Assembly: GCF_018129685.1 (NCBI RefSeq)
Contig: NZ_JAFCLG010000008.1
Coordinates: 1 to 64,000, forward strand
Length of the DNA: 64,000 bases
Reading direction: 5' to 3'
DNA from: Bradyrhizobium manausense
GTDB lineage: Bacteria; Pseudomonadota; Alphaproteobacteria; Rhizobiales; Xanthobacteraceae
Shown here: positions 1 through 8,116 of the stretch, piece by piece
Numbering within the stretch: the first letter of the stretch is position 1
Layout of the letters: each line of letters begins with the position of its first letter
Position numbers and translations under genes: made by a program
Notes under the pieces: model-generated
The model's input: the letters and a program-made list of their open reading frames with translations, nothing else
Told to the model about the DNA's origin: nothing
The model's database searches: none

Positions 1-152
1 CTCACGGCGTCAAGCGCCAAGGACCCAACGGCTTCCCGCCCACTCTCATCATGACAGACTTTCCAGACACAGGGACCCATGACCACAGCGAGAGGTTGTT
101 GGGCGAAGCTGGTAACTCGGAGTCTTCGCAAAACTATTACTACGGCGTATGG

Positions 153-193
153 ATCCCGGATCTGCGCGCGCTTAGGGCGCGCTTGTCCGGGAT
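153..193. repeat. Interrupted palindromic intergenic element
   Basis: Outer arms ATCCCGGA (153-160) and TCCGGGAT (186-193) are perfect reverse complements. Inside them GCGCGC (164-169) pairs with GCGCGC (177-182), with a symmetrical 3-by-3 internal loop and a 7-base apical loop. It lies just beyond the 3' end of the minus-strand DapA-like gene, so it could act as its terminator. It also resembles palindromic elements repeated in Bradyrhizobium intergenic DNA (from memory, not searched). The rest of 1-204 shows nothing I can call; the frame at 51-317 runs through this palindrome and into the neighbouring gene. Confidence 0.55.
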
Positions 194-204
194 GACTTTG
201 AGCC

Positions 205-1143
205 CTACTTCCCCCACCGCAGCGCCAGTGCATCGCGCTCCCTGGCGAGTTCCAGCAGCCCCGCGCGCGTCGCTGGATGCAGCGGCTGCAACGGATGGCG
301 GACCGCGTCCGACTTGATCACGCCACCGGCCTGCATCATCGCCTTGCAGGCGATCAGCCCGCATTGGCGGTTCTCGTAGTTGATCAGCGGCAGCCAGCGC
401 TCATAGGCGGCCTTCGCCTTCTCGCGATCTCCCGCGAAATAGGGATCGATGATCTGGCGGATGCCGTCGGGATAGCCGCCGCCGGTCATCGCACCGGTCG
501 CGCCCGCGTCGAGATCGGCCATCAGCGTGATGGCTTCCTCGCCGTCCCAGGGGCCCTCGATGTCCTTGCCGCCCGCCTCGATCAGGCTGCGGAGCTTGGA
601 GGCCGCGCCCGCGACCTCGATCTTGAAATAGCGGATGTTGGAGAGCTCACGCGCCAGGCGCGCCAGCAGCTCGACCGACAGCGGCGTGCCCGCGACCGGC
701 GCATCCTGGATCATGATCGGGATGTTGATCGCGCCGGAGAGCACCTTGAAGAATTCGACGATGCCCTTCTCCGGCACGCGGAAGGTGGCGCCGTGATAGG
801 GCGGCATCACCATGACCATGGCCGCACCGGCGGCCTCGGCCTGCTGGCTGCGCGCGGCGCACACCGCCGAGCTGAAATGGGTGGTGGTCACGATCACGGG
901 CACGCGGCCGGCGACGTGTTCCAGCACCGCATGCATCACGCTCTCACGCTCGGCATCCGTCAGCACGAACTGCTCGGAGAAATTGGCGAGGATGCAGATG
1001 CCGTGCGAGCCGGCATCGATCATGAAATCGATGCAGCGGCGCTGCCCCTCGAGATCGAGCTGGCCGTGCTCGTCGAAGATGGTCGGCGCGACCGGAAACA
1101 CGCCGCGATAGGGGCGCTGGGCCTTGTGTGGGGTAACCGGCAT
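205..1143 (-). CDS. DapA-family dehydratase/aldolase, possibly L-2-keto-3-deoxyarabonate dehydratase-like
   Basis: A 312-residue protein of normal length for the class I aldolase family of dihydrodipicolinate synthase and N-acetylneuraminate lyase. The Schiff-base lysine is K174 in RYFKIEV. The usual YNxP tyrosine motif is replaced by IQDAPVAGTPL (about 146-155). The GTTGE loop reads ANFSEQ (53-58). These departures argue against true lysine biosynthesis. An IQDAP-type loop is what I recall of L-2-keto-3-deoxyarabonate dehydratase in pentose oxidation, but no pentose-pathway gene is adjacent, so the substrate is open. It is a cytoplasmic enzyme, probably transcribed alone from the 130-base gap before the chemoreceptor gene. 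Confidence 0.85.
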   Translation of the reverse strand: MPVTPHKAQRPYRGVFPVAPTIFDEHGQLDLEGQRRCIDFMIDAGSHGICILANFSEQFVLTDAERESVMHAVLEHVAGRVPVIVTTTHFSSAVCAARSQQAEAAGAAMVMVMPPYHGATFRVPEKGIVEFFKVLSGAINIPIMIQDAPVAGTPLSVELLARLARELSNIRYFKIEVAGAASKLRSLIEAGGKDIEGPWDGEEAITLMADLDAGATGAMTGGGYPDGIRQIIDPYFAGDREKAKAAYERWLPLINYENRQCGLIACKAMMQAGGVIKSDAVRHPLQPLHPATRAGLLELARERDALALRWGK

Positions 1144-1217
1144 CGCAATGATCTCCCTGTCGTCCTGCCGCTCGTTTTGCTCAACCTGTTAGAGCATGGT
1201 ACCGCTACCATCTACAG

Positions 1218-1235
1218 GCCGCACGGACGTGCGGC
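1218..1235 (-). terminator. Hairpin downstream of the chemoreceptor gene
   Basis: GCCGCAC (1218-1224) and GTGCGGC (1229-1235) form a perfect 7-bp stem with a GGAC loop. It lies about 40 bases past the chemoreceptor stop and upstream of the DapA-like gene on the same strand. There is no clear U tract, so intrinsic termination is possible but not certain. Confidence 0.4.
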
Positions 1236-1273
1236 AATGCCCATCCGCGCACCGTGAAACAGGGAATTAAGGC

Positions 1274-3355
1274 TCAGGCCGTCTTTACCGCGCCCAGGAA
1301 GCCCTCAACCGCGACGCGGAGGCGATCGGCGTCGGCCGACATCTTCGTCACGGACTGGAACAGCACCGTGCCGGCATTGCCGGTCTCCTGGTTGAGCTTG
1401 GCGACGCTGCCGATGGTGTCGGTGACCTCGCGGGTGCCCTGGGCGGCATGCTGGAAGTTACGCGAGATCTCGGTCGTGGCCGCGCGCTGCTGTTCGACCG
1501 CGGCGGCAATCGCAGTCATCTTCTCGTCGATGCCGCTGATGGCAGCCCCGATCGAACGGATGGCCGCGACCGCCTGACCGGTTGCCCCCTGGATCTCCTC
1601 GACCTGGCGCGAGATCTCTTCCGTCGCGGTCGCGGTCTGCGACGCAAGGCTCTTGACCTCACCGGCAACCACCGCGAAGCCGCGGCCGGCTTCGCCGGCG
1701 CGGGCCGCCTCGATGGTGGCATTCAAGGCGAGCAGATTGGTCTGGCCGGCAATGGCGTGGATCATCTTCACGACTTCGCCGATGCGGCCCGCGGTCTGGT
1801 CGAGGATCTCGACGGTGGCGTTGGTCTGCTCGACCTGCGACACCGCTTCGCGCGCATCGCGTGCGCTGGACTGCACCTGCGCGGAGATTTCGCCGACAGA
1901 GGCCGAGAGCTCCTCGGTCGCGGCCGCGATGCTTTCGAGATTGTTGGTGGCCTGCTCGGCCGCGGACGAAACCGCGGCCGTCTGGCTGCTCGATTCCGAA
2001 ACCAGCGTGCGCACGTCCGTCGCGGTCGCATCGAGCTCTCTGGTTGACGCCGCGACGCTCTGGATCACCGCCTGCACCGTGTCGTCAAAGGTGCGGCACG
2101 CCTCGTCGACGGTACCGGAGCGGGCGAGCTGCAACGCCTGCTGCGATTCGCGTTCCTGGCCGAGACGCTCGGCGGTCGCCGCACTCTCACGCAGGCTTTC
2201 GAGCGCAGCCGCCATGGTCCCGAATTCGTCGGGATGGCGGGATTGCGGAACCGGCGTCGCGTAGTCGCGCGCGCTGATCTTCGCGATGGCGTCGAGAATC
2301 GCGCGCACGGGGCGCATGAGGCGATTGCGCACGACGTACACGCCGGCCAAGGTCACAGCGAGCGCCAGCAGAAAGGCCAGCGACTGCACGACGAGATTGG
2401 TCAGCGCCTTCGTCTGAATGGTCTCGGCGCGCGCGATCGACTGGTCGAGCGCCTTCGTCGCGACCCCGACGATGAGCGGGAACGGCGACTGGCAGAGGGT
2501 ATTCCAATCCGCCGCCGCCATCGCGGGCTTGCCGCTGCCGTCGAAATTCCTGGTGAGATCTCCGATCTGCTTGAGCACGCCGTCGGTCTTGGCCTGCGCC
2601 TCTCTTGCGGCGGTGGCCAGTTCCGCGGTCACATCGGGCGCCGCCAGCAACTCTGCCATCCCGGCCCAGCCGGAGGCGATGGTGCCGTCCCATTGCGCCA
2701 ACGAGCGCTTCTGGGTGTCGTCGAGCGGCTTGCCGCTGTTGACGTTCGAGCGGAGCGCCGAGCAATGGATGCCATAGCGGTCGCGCACCTGCCAGGCGAG
2801 GCGGCGGACCTGGATCATGCGGGCGATGAAGGGATCGTTCATCCACGCGCGGTTCGACACTGCGGTGGAGGCGAGATTCGCCGTGTCGATGACCTTGGTG
2901 ACGGCATCGTACCAGGAATTGGTCCGCTCGATCTTGCGCTCGGCGCGCGGACGCTTGGCCTCGTCGTAGAACAATTGGAACTGCGGTGCGGCATCGGTCC
3001 AGCGCTGCTTCAACGTGCTGGCAAGTTCGTCACGCCGGGCGAAGTCGACGCTGGCCATGGCGGCGCTGACGCCTTCATAGCCGCCCTGCTCGGCCTTCTC
3101 GGCCTCAGCGAGCTTGGCGCGCGGATCATCCTCGCCAAGGATCGCGCTCTGGGCGTCGCCGCGATTGTTGCGGAGCGCGAGCACACCGTGGAAGATCGCC
3201 TTGTCGGCGGCGGCAAGCCGCGCGGTCTCAAGACTGTCATTGTAGCGGCCAAAGGCGCCGACCATCTGGATCGCCGTCGAGGCGAGCGCGCCGGCCGCCA
3301 GCAAGGCCATCAACACCAGGAGAAGCGAACTTACCGATTTCTTAAACATTGCCAT
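1274..3355 (-). CDS. Methyl-accepting chemotaxis protein
   Basis: A 693-residue transmembrane chemoreceptor. An N-terminal membrane segment (about 8-30) is followed by a helical sensory region of about 290 residues. A second membrane segment (about 325-345) leads into a HAMP domain (NRLMRPVRAILDAIAKI). The cytoplasmic signalling domain carries the hallmark hairpin QTNLLALNATIEAARAGE, which docks CheA/CheW. The ligand domain shows no PAS or Cache motif I can recognise and looks like a long helical bundle, so the ligand is unknown. No che genes are nearby, so it would feed a chemotaxis core encoded elsewhere. Methionines at codons 1 and 3 are both possible starts. Confidence 0.95.
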   Translation of the reverse strand: MAMFKKSVSSLLLVLMALLAAGALASTAIQMVGAFGRYNDSLETARLAAADKAIFHGVLALRNNRGDAQSAILGEDDPRAKLAEAEKAEQGGYEGVSAAMASVDFARRDELASTLKQRWTDAAPQFQLFYDEAKRPRAERKIERTNSWYDAVTKVIDTANLASTAVSNRAWMNDPFIARMIQVRRLAWQVRDRYGIHCSALRSNVNSGKPLDDTQKRSLAQWDGTIASGWAGMAELLAAPDVTAELATAAREAQAKTDGVLKQIGDLTRNFDGSGKPAMAAADWNTLCQSPFPLIVGVATKALDQSIARAETIQTKALTNLVVQSLAFLLALAVTLAGVYVVRNRLMRPVRAILDAIAKISARDYATPVPQSRHPDEFGTMAAALESLRESAATAERLGQERESQQALQLARSGTVDEACRTFDDTVQAVIQSVAASTRELDATATDVRTLVSESSSQTAAVSSAAEQATNNLESIAAATEELSASVGEISAQVQSSARDAREAVSQVEQTNATVEILDQTAGRIGEVVKMIHAIAGQTNLLALNATIEAARAGEAGRGFAVVAGEVKSLASQTATATEEISRQVEEIQGATGQAVAAIRSIGAAISGIDEKMTAIAAAVEQQRAATTEISRNFQHAAQGTREVTDTIGSVAKLNQETGNAGTVLFQSVTKMSADADRLRVAVEGFLGAVKTA

Positions 3356-3477
3356 GAGTCGCGGAGCCTACTCTCTCGGAGAGCCCACCTTGCCCGCGAC
3401 ATGCCAATGTTCCGTTAAGGTTTTAGTCAAATGCCGGGAGTTCCCTGTTTGCCAAGCCCTTAGCCGGACCTCGGACA

Positions 3478-4248
3478 TCACGAAACCTTCGTGAAATCCG
3501 GCGGGCGGCGCTCGGCAAATGCCGTGAAGGCCTCGCGCGCCTCGGCGGTGCGCAGACGCTGCGCGAACTGCTCGCCTTCCGCATTCATCTGCGCAACAAG
3601 TGCCTCGCCATTGCGCATCAGCTTCTTGGTCGCAGTCAGTGCGCCCGCCGGCTGCCGGGCAAGGCGCTGGGCGAGCGCGAGCGCCTCGGAATCGAGCTTG
3701 TCGAGCGGCACCACGCGGTTGGCGAGGCCCCATTCCAGCGCCGACTTGGCCGGCACGGTCTCGCCGAGCGCGAACATCTCATAGGCGCGGGCATAGCCGA
3801 TGCGCGCCGGCATCAGCAGGCTGGAGGCGGCCTCGGGCACCAGCGCGAGGCTGACGAAGGGCGTCGACAATTGGGTGTTTTCGGCAAGCACGACGAGATC
3901 GCAATGCAGGAGCATCGTGGTCCCGACGCCGACGGCGCGGCCCTGCACGGCTGCAACGAGAGGTCGCGTGCAACGCGCCAGCGACTGGATGAAACGTCCG
4001 ACATTGCGGCTGCCTTCGGACTTGCCTGACGCGACCGCGGCGAATTCGCCGACATCGTTGCCGGCGGTGAACATGTCGCCCTCGCCACGGATCAGCAGCA
4101 CGCGCACGGACGGATCGGACTCGGCAGATTCGATGGTGTCGGCGAGCTTGCGATACATCGCATCCGTCAGCGCATTCTTCTTGTCGGGACGCGCCAGCGT
4201 GATGGTGAGAATTCCGCCGTTGTTCTCGATCCGGACATGCTCGGTCAT
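3478..4248 (-). CDS. Enoyl-CoA hydratase/isomerase family protein
   Basis: A 256-residue crotonase-fold enzyme of normal length. Oxyanion-hole segments are FTAGNDVGEF and GRAVGVGTTM. The segment ALVPEAASS carries one glutamate in the place typical of enoyl-CoA isomerase-type members, and I do not see the second glutamate of classical hydratases. It may therefore move a double bond rather than add water; this is an inference. Its start codon overlaps the stop of the MarR gene by four bases (ATGA), so the two are co-transcribed and probably translationally coupled. This suggests a MarR-controlled acyl-CoA or aromatic-CoA step. Confidence 0.92.
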   Translation of the reverse strand: MTEHVRIENNGGILTITLARPDKKNALTDAMYRKLADTIESAESDPSVRVLLIRGEGDMFTAGNDVGEFAAVASGKSEGSRNVGRFIQSLARCTRPLVAAVQGRAVGVGTTMLLHCDLVVLAENTQLSTPFVSLALVPEAASSLLMPARIGYARAYEMFALGETVPAKSALEWGLANRVVPLDKLDSEALALAQRLARQPAGALTATKKLMRNGEALVAQMNAEGEQFAQRLRTAEAREAFTAFAERRPPDFTKVS

Positions 4249-4736
4249 GGCTCTCTCCTGTTCGTCCTCTGGGTCTCTCGTTGATTCTCTTGTGTTGAAT
4301 CTCTTGGAAACTTGTCCTGAATGCTCGTCAGCCAGCGCGCGACGATGTCGATCTCGGCGCTGGTAAATCCCGCCGTCAACGTCGCATTGATTTCAGCGGT
4401 GGCTGATTTCGCCTGCGCCAGCACAGCGCGCCCCTTCGGCGTCAGCCACACCCGCCAGGCGCGGCCGTCCTCGCGATCGGCGCGCCGCTCGACCAGCTTC
4501 GCAGCAGCACTGCGATCGACAAGGCCGGAAATGCCGGCCGGACCCAGATCGAGCGCCGCGCCCGCTTCGCCCATCAGGACGCCGTCCTGCTTGCCGAGGA
4601 TGAACAGCAGGCCCGCTTGCGCCGGCGTCACGTCATTTTGCGGCTGCGCCGCCATCCAGCGCTGCAACCGCCGTTGCGCGACACTCAGCAGATAGATCAG
4701 CCGGTGACGTCTCTCCTCGGGTGATTTGTTTCGCAT
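4245..4736 (-). CDS. MarR-family transcriptional regulator
   Basis: A 163-residue winged-helix regulator. The helix-turn-helix and wing lie at about residues 45-105 (MGEAGAALDLGPAGISGLVD, then the wing with REDGRAWRV). It is the first gene of a pair with the enoyl-CoA hydratase/isomerase gene. A perfect 14-base palindrome spans its start codon, which fits autorepression relieved by a ligand, plausibly an acyl-CoA or aromatic-CoA as for other MarR proteins beside crotonase genes. The C-terminal tail (TQENQRETQRTNRREP) is polar and probably disordered. Confidence 0.92.
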   Translation of the reverse strand: MRNKSPEERRHRLIYLLSVAQRRLQRWMAAQPQNDVTPAQAGLLFILGKQDGVLMGEAGAALDLGPAGISGLVDRSAAAKLVERRADREDGRAWRVWLTPKGRAVLAQAKSATAEINATLTAGFTSAEIDIVARWLTSIQDKFPRDSTQENQRETQRTNRREP

Positions 4737-4742
4737 GCGAAA
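4729..4742. promoter_or_regulatory. Putative MarR operator over the start codon
   Basis: TTTCGCATGCGAAA is a perfect 14-base palindrome centred on the MarR start codon (4734-4736), followed upstream of the gene by the AT-rich ATATATAA. MarR dimers commonly bind palindromes of this size that overlap their own promoter or start. Assignment as the self-operator is an inference from position and symmetry. Confidence 0.6.
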
Positions 4743-5039
4743 TATATAACCGGACCGCCGCGGCTTGTCAAAGCCTGCCCGCGCAGCCAGCGCGTCACCG
4801 CGGTCCGTCGGTTTCCCGGCCAGATGCGAGCGGATGTCCAGGCTGCCATCGATCGACTATTCGCAGCGCTGGTTCGGTGACCCGGCCTCGCCGGGGATCG
4901 CCGCCACGAAACCCTACCGATGTCGCGACTGATGCAGGACGATGATCTTGATGCCGATTCCGACTTGCGCGCTCACCAGGCGGCGCACAGGCCATGGCGG
5001 CGGGGTGACACCCGCCATGGTGTTCGCGTAAGCGCGCCC
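4737..5039. other. Intergenic stretch, promoter side of MarR and 3' side of tannase-like gene
   Basis: About 300 bases without a supportable gene. The MarR end holds the palindromic operator and an AT-rich patch. The tannase end holds the hairpin at 4992-5020. Open frames crossing it are continuations of shadow frames of the tannase gene and have no family signature. Confidence 0.6.
4992..5020 (-). terminator. Bulged hairpin after the tannase-like gene
   Basis: CCATGGCGG (4992-5000) pairs with CCGCCATGG (5012-5020). The stem can extend inward past a small bulge (GGGTG with CACCC). It starts about 20 bases past the stop codon of the tannase-like gene, the expected position of a terminator. 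There is no strong U tract. Confidence 0.4.
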
Positions 5040-6716
5040 CTACGGTGAGCAGGTAAAGCTCGCAGCCTCCGTCACCGGGCCGCTCTTGTAGTGCGGCCAA
5101 GTCGGCCAACGGCACAGTGGCATCGCGCGCGTGACAGCGAACGACGGCGCCTCGACCTTCTGCTCGACAACCTCGAGGTCTCCGGGCGCCGTACCCTTCT
5201 CGACCCAGTCGACCAGCGCGCTCAGCATGTCGACATTGGCAGGCGCGCCGGAGCCGACATGATCGACGCCGGGCGCGGTGTAGAGCCGCGCGAACTCCGC
5301 GGTCTCGGCCTTGCCGAGCTTGCGCTCGACGCTCTCGAAATAGCGGATGCCGGCGTACGGGCTCTGTGCATAGTCGGCCATGTGCTCGAGCATGATCAGC
5401 CGGCCGCCACGGGCGCGGAAGCGACTGAGATCGGGGTCGGTCGAATCCATCAGGCTGGAAACCTCCAGCAGCCGCGCCTTGTGGTCCTCCACCTTGTAGG
5501 TGGTGACGTCGAGCTTGGGATCGCGCGCGAACACATATTGAATGCCGCCGGCACCATAGACCCAGGCGATGCCGTTGTTGGGCGCAGGCGGCTGCGCCGG
5601 CGGAGCCGCGCCGAGCCACCATGCCATCCAGCCGCCGGTCGGCCCCATCGCCGGCGTGTCCTCGCCCGCCACGCCCCAGCCGGGATAGTCGTCGAGACCG
5701 TTGGCGAGCGTGAACGGGAATTTGTAGGTCGCGTGCAGCGTGTCGATTGCCTTGATCTGTGCGTCGCTGAGGCACTGATCGCCGCTCTTGCCGTCAGGGC
5801 AACGCAACGTCTCGACCTTGAACACCGCCTTGCAGCCCACGGGGTCCTGGACCAGCGCATCGTCGGATCCGTCGGCCTTGTCGCAGGCCGCGCGCACGGC
5901 ATCACCGACGAGCTTGACCTGCGCCGGATTGATCCAGCCCTCGCCCATGGTGACGAGGCCGGAGCGGGTGCCGGCATGCTGCAAGCCGACCCAATTGATG
6001 ACGGGGACGCGCGCGAAGATTCCGTCGAAATCGTCGGGATAGCGCTGCGCCATGGTGAGGGCTTCGCGGCCGCCTTCGGACGAACCCATGAAGTACATTT
6101 TGTCAGGCTTCCTGCCGTAGGCGCTTTGCATCAGCGCGACCGCAGCATCGCGCACCTTCTTGTAGGCCCGGTGAGCAAAATTCTCGAAAGCCTCGTCGTT
6201 GAGGGCGAACAATTGCGGCGGCTCGCCCGGCTTGGACTCATGACCGGAATCGGTGCCGTAGGTGACGAAGCCCCGGGCGAGCGGTGATGGCTTGTCGAAA
6301 GGATAGGCCGGCGGCAGTCCGAGGCCGGTGATCAGCACGCCATTGAAACCGCCGCCGCCATATTGCACCGAGCGCCCGTTCCATTCGACCGGCAGGTTGA
6401 CCTCGAATTTGACCGGTGGCGCTTTCGGATCGGTGGGCTCGATATGGCCGAGCACCTTGCAGAACGCGGGATTGGCGGGCGTGATCCGTCCCGATGGCGT
6501 CGGTCCGCGCTCGGCGACCGCAAGCTGAGACGGTGACTGCAATGTCGCAGCGTCGATCTTGAAGGCATCTGCGCCACCGACAAGTCCTTTGCAGACCCTA
6601 TCCGCGTCCTCCGCCAGCGTCGCGGCCGAGGCGGCACCCGCTCCCGTCGCCGCCGTAGCACCGACAAGCCACACACCCAGCGTCCAGACCTTGCGCGCCA
6701 TCGTTTCCATCCCCAT
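5040..6716 (-). CDS. Exported tannase/feruloyl esterase family hydrolase
   Basis: A 558-residue protein with an N-terminal signal peptide (positive MARKV, hydrophobic core to about residue 30, AASA-type cleavage site), so it acts in the periplasm or outside. The alpha/beta-hydrolase nucleophile is S213 in MGSSEGG. The probable acid is D448 in EHMADYAQSP and the probable histidine is H486 in GVDHVG. Family members cleave ester bonds of gallate or hydroxycinnamate groups on plant polymers. In many members a cysteine precedes the serine and another follows the histidine, forming a disulfide; here both are absent (S212 and V487). It diverges from the TelA operon across about 285 bases. Confidence 0.85.
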   Translation of the reverse strand: MGMETMARKVWTLGVWLVGATAATGAGAASAATLAEDADRVCKGLVGGADAFKIDAATLQSPSQLAVAERGPTPSGRITPANPAFCKVLGHIEPTDPKAPPVKFEVNLPVEWNGRSVQYGGGGFNGVLITGLGLPPAYPFDKPSPLARGFVTYGTDSGHESKPGEPPQLFALNDEAFENFAHRAYKKVRDAAVALMQSAYGRKPDKMYFMGSSEGGREALTMAQRYPDDFDGIFARVPVINWVGLQHAGTRSGLVTMGEGWINPAQVKLVGDAVRAACDKADGSDDALVQDPVGCKAVFKVETLRCPDGKSGDQCLSDAQIKAIDTLHATYKFPFTLANGLDDYPGWGVAGEDTPAMGPTGGWMAWWLGAAPPAQPPAPNNGIAWVYGAGGIQYVFARDPKLDVTTYKVEDHKARLLEVSSLMDSTDPDLSRFRARGGRLIMLEHMADYAQSPYAGIRYFESVERKLGKAETAEFARLYTAPGVDHVGSGAPANVDMLSALVDWVEKGTAPGDLEVVEQKVEAPSFAVTRAMPLCRWPTWPHYKSGPVTEAASFTCSP

Positions 6717-7002
6717 TGCTTAATTATCGTTCTGCCGACAGGTCGACCAATTCAATGCAACTGACCGCCCGCAGTCAATCGCGGCCCGCACCAAGCGCAA
6801 GGCGGCCCGCGCACGGGGCCGGTCCCGCATCTCCTCCGCAAACGACTGAAACTAATGTGAAATTTCATTCCCCCGCCGAACGCGGACGACCTGTCGGCCG
6901 ACCAAGTCCACAGGCTGTCATCAGTCTGTCAGATGAGCCGGGCTTTCCTGCCTGAACGGCAGCAGAGCCATCGTGAATGCTGCGGGAACCAAGGAGCGAG
7001 CG

Positions 7003-8061
7003 GTGAGCGAAACCATCAATGTCCCGGCACTGCCAACGGATGCGTCGGTCGTCGCGCGTATCAAGTCCGAGATCGACATTTCGGATCGCTCGCGCCTCGT
7101 CACCTTCGGCGAACGGGCCCAGCGTTCGGTGGTCGAGTTCGCCGACCGCATCCTTGCCCAGACCCAGAACCGCGAGCTCGGCGCGACTGGAAAACTGCTG
7201 ACGGACATCCTCGGCAAGGCGCGCGGGCTCGATCCGGCGGATCTCAACGACAAGGGCTTTCTCAGTCGCATGTTCTCGTCGGCGGAGGCGCGGGTGCGCC
7301 GCTTCACCGAACAGTTCAACGACGTCGCTTCGCAGATCGATCGCGTCTGCGTCGAGCTCGACCGCAACAAGGAAGTCCTGCGCCGCGACATCGCCCTGCT
7401 CGACGACCTCTACGAACAGACCCGGGGCGCGCTCGGCCAGCTGGACATGCACATTGCCGCCGGTAAAGCCTTCACCGAGGAATTCCGCGGCGGCAAGCTC
7501 ATCGAGATGGAGCGGAACGCCAAGGCGCAGGGCGCGGGTAGCGACACGATGCTCGCCGCGCAGACCTATCAGGATGCACTCCAGGCGCTCGACCGGCTGG
7601 AGAAGCGCATCTTCTATCTCCAGCAGGCGCGCCAGATCGGCATCCAGCAACTGCCGCAGATCCGCATTGTACAGTCCGGCGACGAAACGCTGATCGAGAA
7701 TTTGCAGGCCACGACCGAGCTCACGATACCCGTGTGGAAGCAGAAGATGATCCTGCTGCTCGGCCTTAACAGGCAGAAGTCGGCGCTGGAGCTGCAGAAG
7801 ACCGTCACCGACGCAACCAACGAGATGATGCGCCAGGCGTCGGAAATGATGAAAACCCAGGCGATCGAGATCGAGAAGCAGTCGCAGCGCGGCATCGTCG
7901 ATATCCAGACCCTGGAGAAGACCAACCGGGACCTGATCGACACCATCGCCGGCGTGCTGACGGTGCAGGAGCAGGGTCGCAACAAGCGCGCCGAGATCGA
8001 GCACCGGATGGCAGAGCTGACGGACGAGTTGAAGACCGCCATCTCCAAGGCCGCGCCCTGA
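7003..8061 (+). CDS. TelA-family (toxic anion resistance) protein
   Basis: About 352 residues, helical and charged, matching the TelA/KlaA family named for plasmid tellurite resistance, whose biochemistry is poorly known. The C-terminal half (EMMKTQAIEIEKQSQRGIVD, QGRNKRAEIEHRM) is strongly coiled-coil. An in-frame GTG at 6973 would add ten residues, but the GTG at 7003 has an ideal AAGGAG (6991-6996) six bases upstream, so I prefer it. It is the first gene of a four-gene operon. The XpaC-like partner recurs beside TelA in other bacteria, which supports a joint envelope-stress role. Confidence 0.85.
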   Translation: MSETINVPALPTDASVVARIKSEIDISDRSRLVTFGERAQRSVVEFADRILAQTQNRELGATGKLLTDILGKARGLDPADLNDKGFLSRMFSSAEARVRRFTEQFNDVASQIDRVCVELDRNKEVLRRDIALLDDLYEQTRGALGQLDMHIAAGKAFTEEFRGGKLIEMERNAKAQGAGSDTMLAAQTYQDALQALDRLEKRIFYLQQARQIGIQQLPQIRIVQSGDETLIENLQATTELTIPVWKQKMILLLGLNRQKSALELQKTVTDATNEMMRQASEMMKTQAIEIEKQSQRGIVDIQTLEKTNRDLIDTIAGVLTVQEQGRNKRAEIEHRMAELTDELKTAISKAAP

Positions 8062-8116
8062 TGCGTGCTGCGTTCATGAAGCTTCGTCACAACAGGTTCT
8101 GCATGAAGGCTCGCGC

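Noticed and set aside
51..317. Plus-strand frame of 88 codons at the window start
   Set aside because: It runs through the palindromic element at 153-193 and into the opposite DapA-like gene, with low-complexity Ala/Pro/Thr-rich residues and no family motif.
4795..5775. Minus-strand frame of 326 codons crossing the tannase-like gene end
   Set aside because: Arg/Gly-rich shadow of the tannase gene in another frame; no motif.
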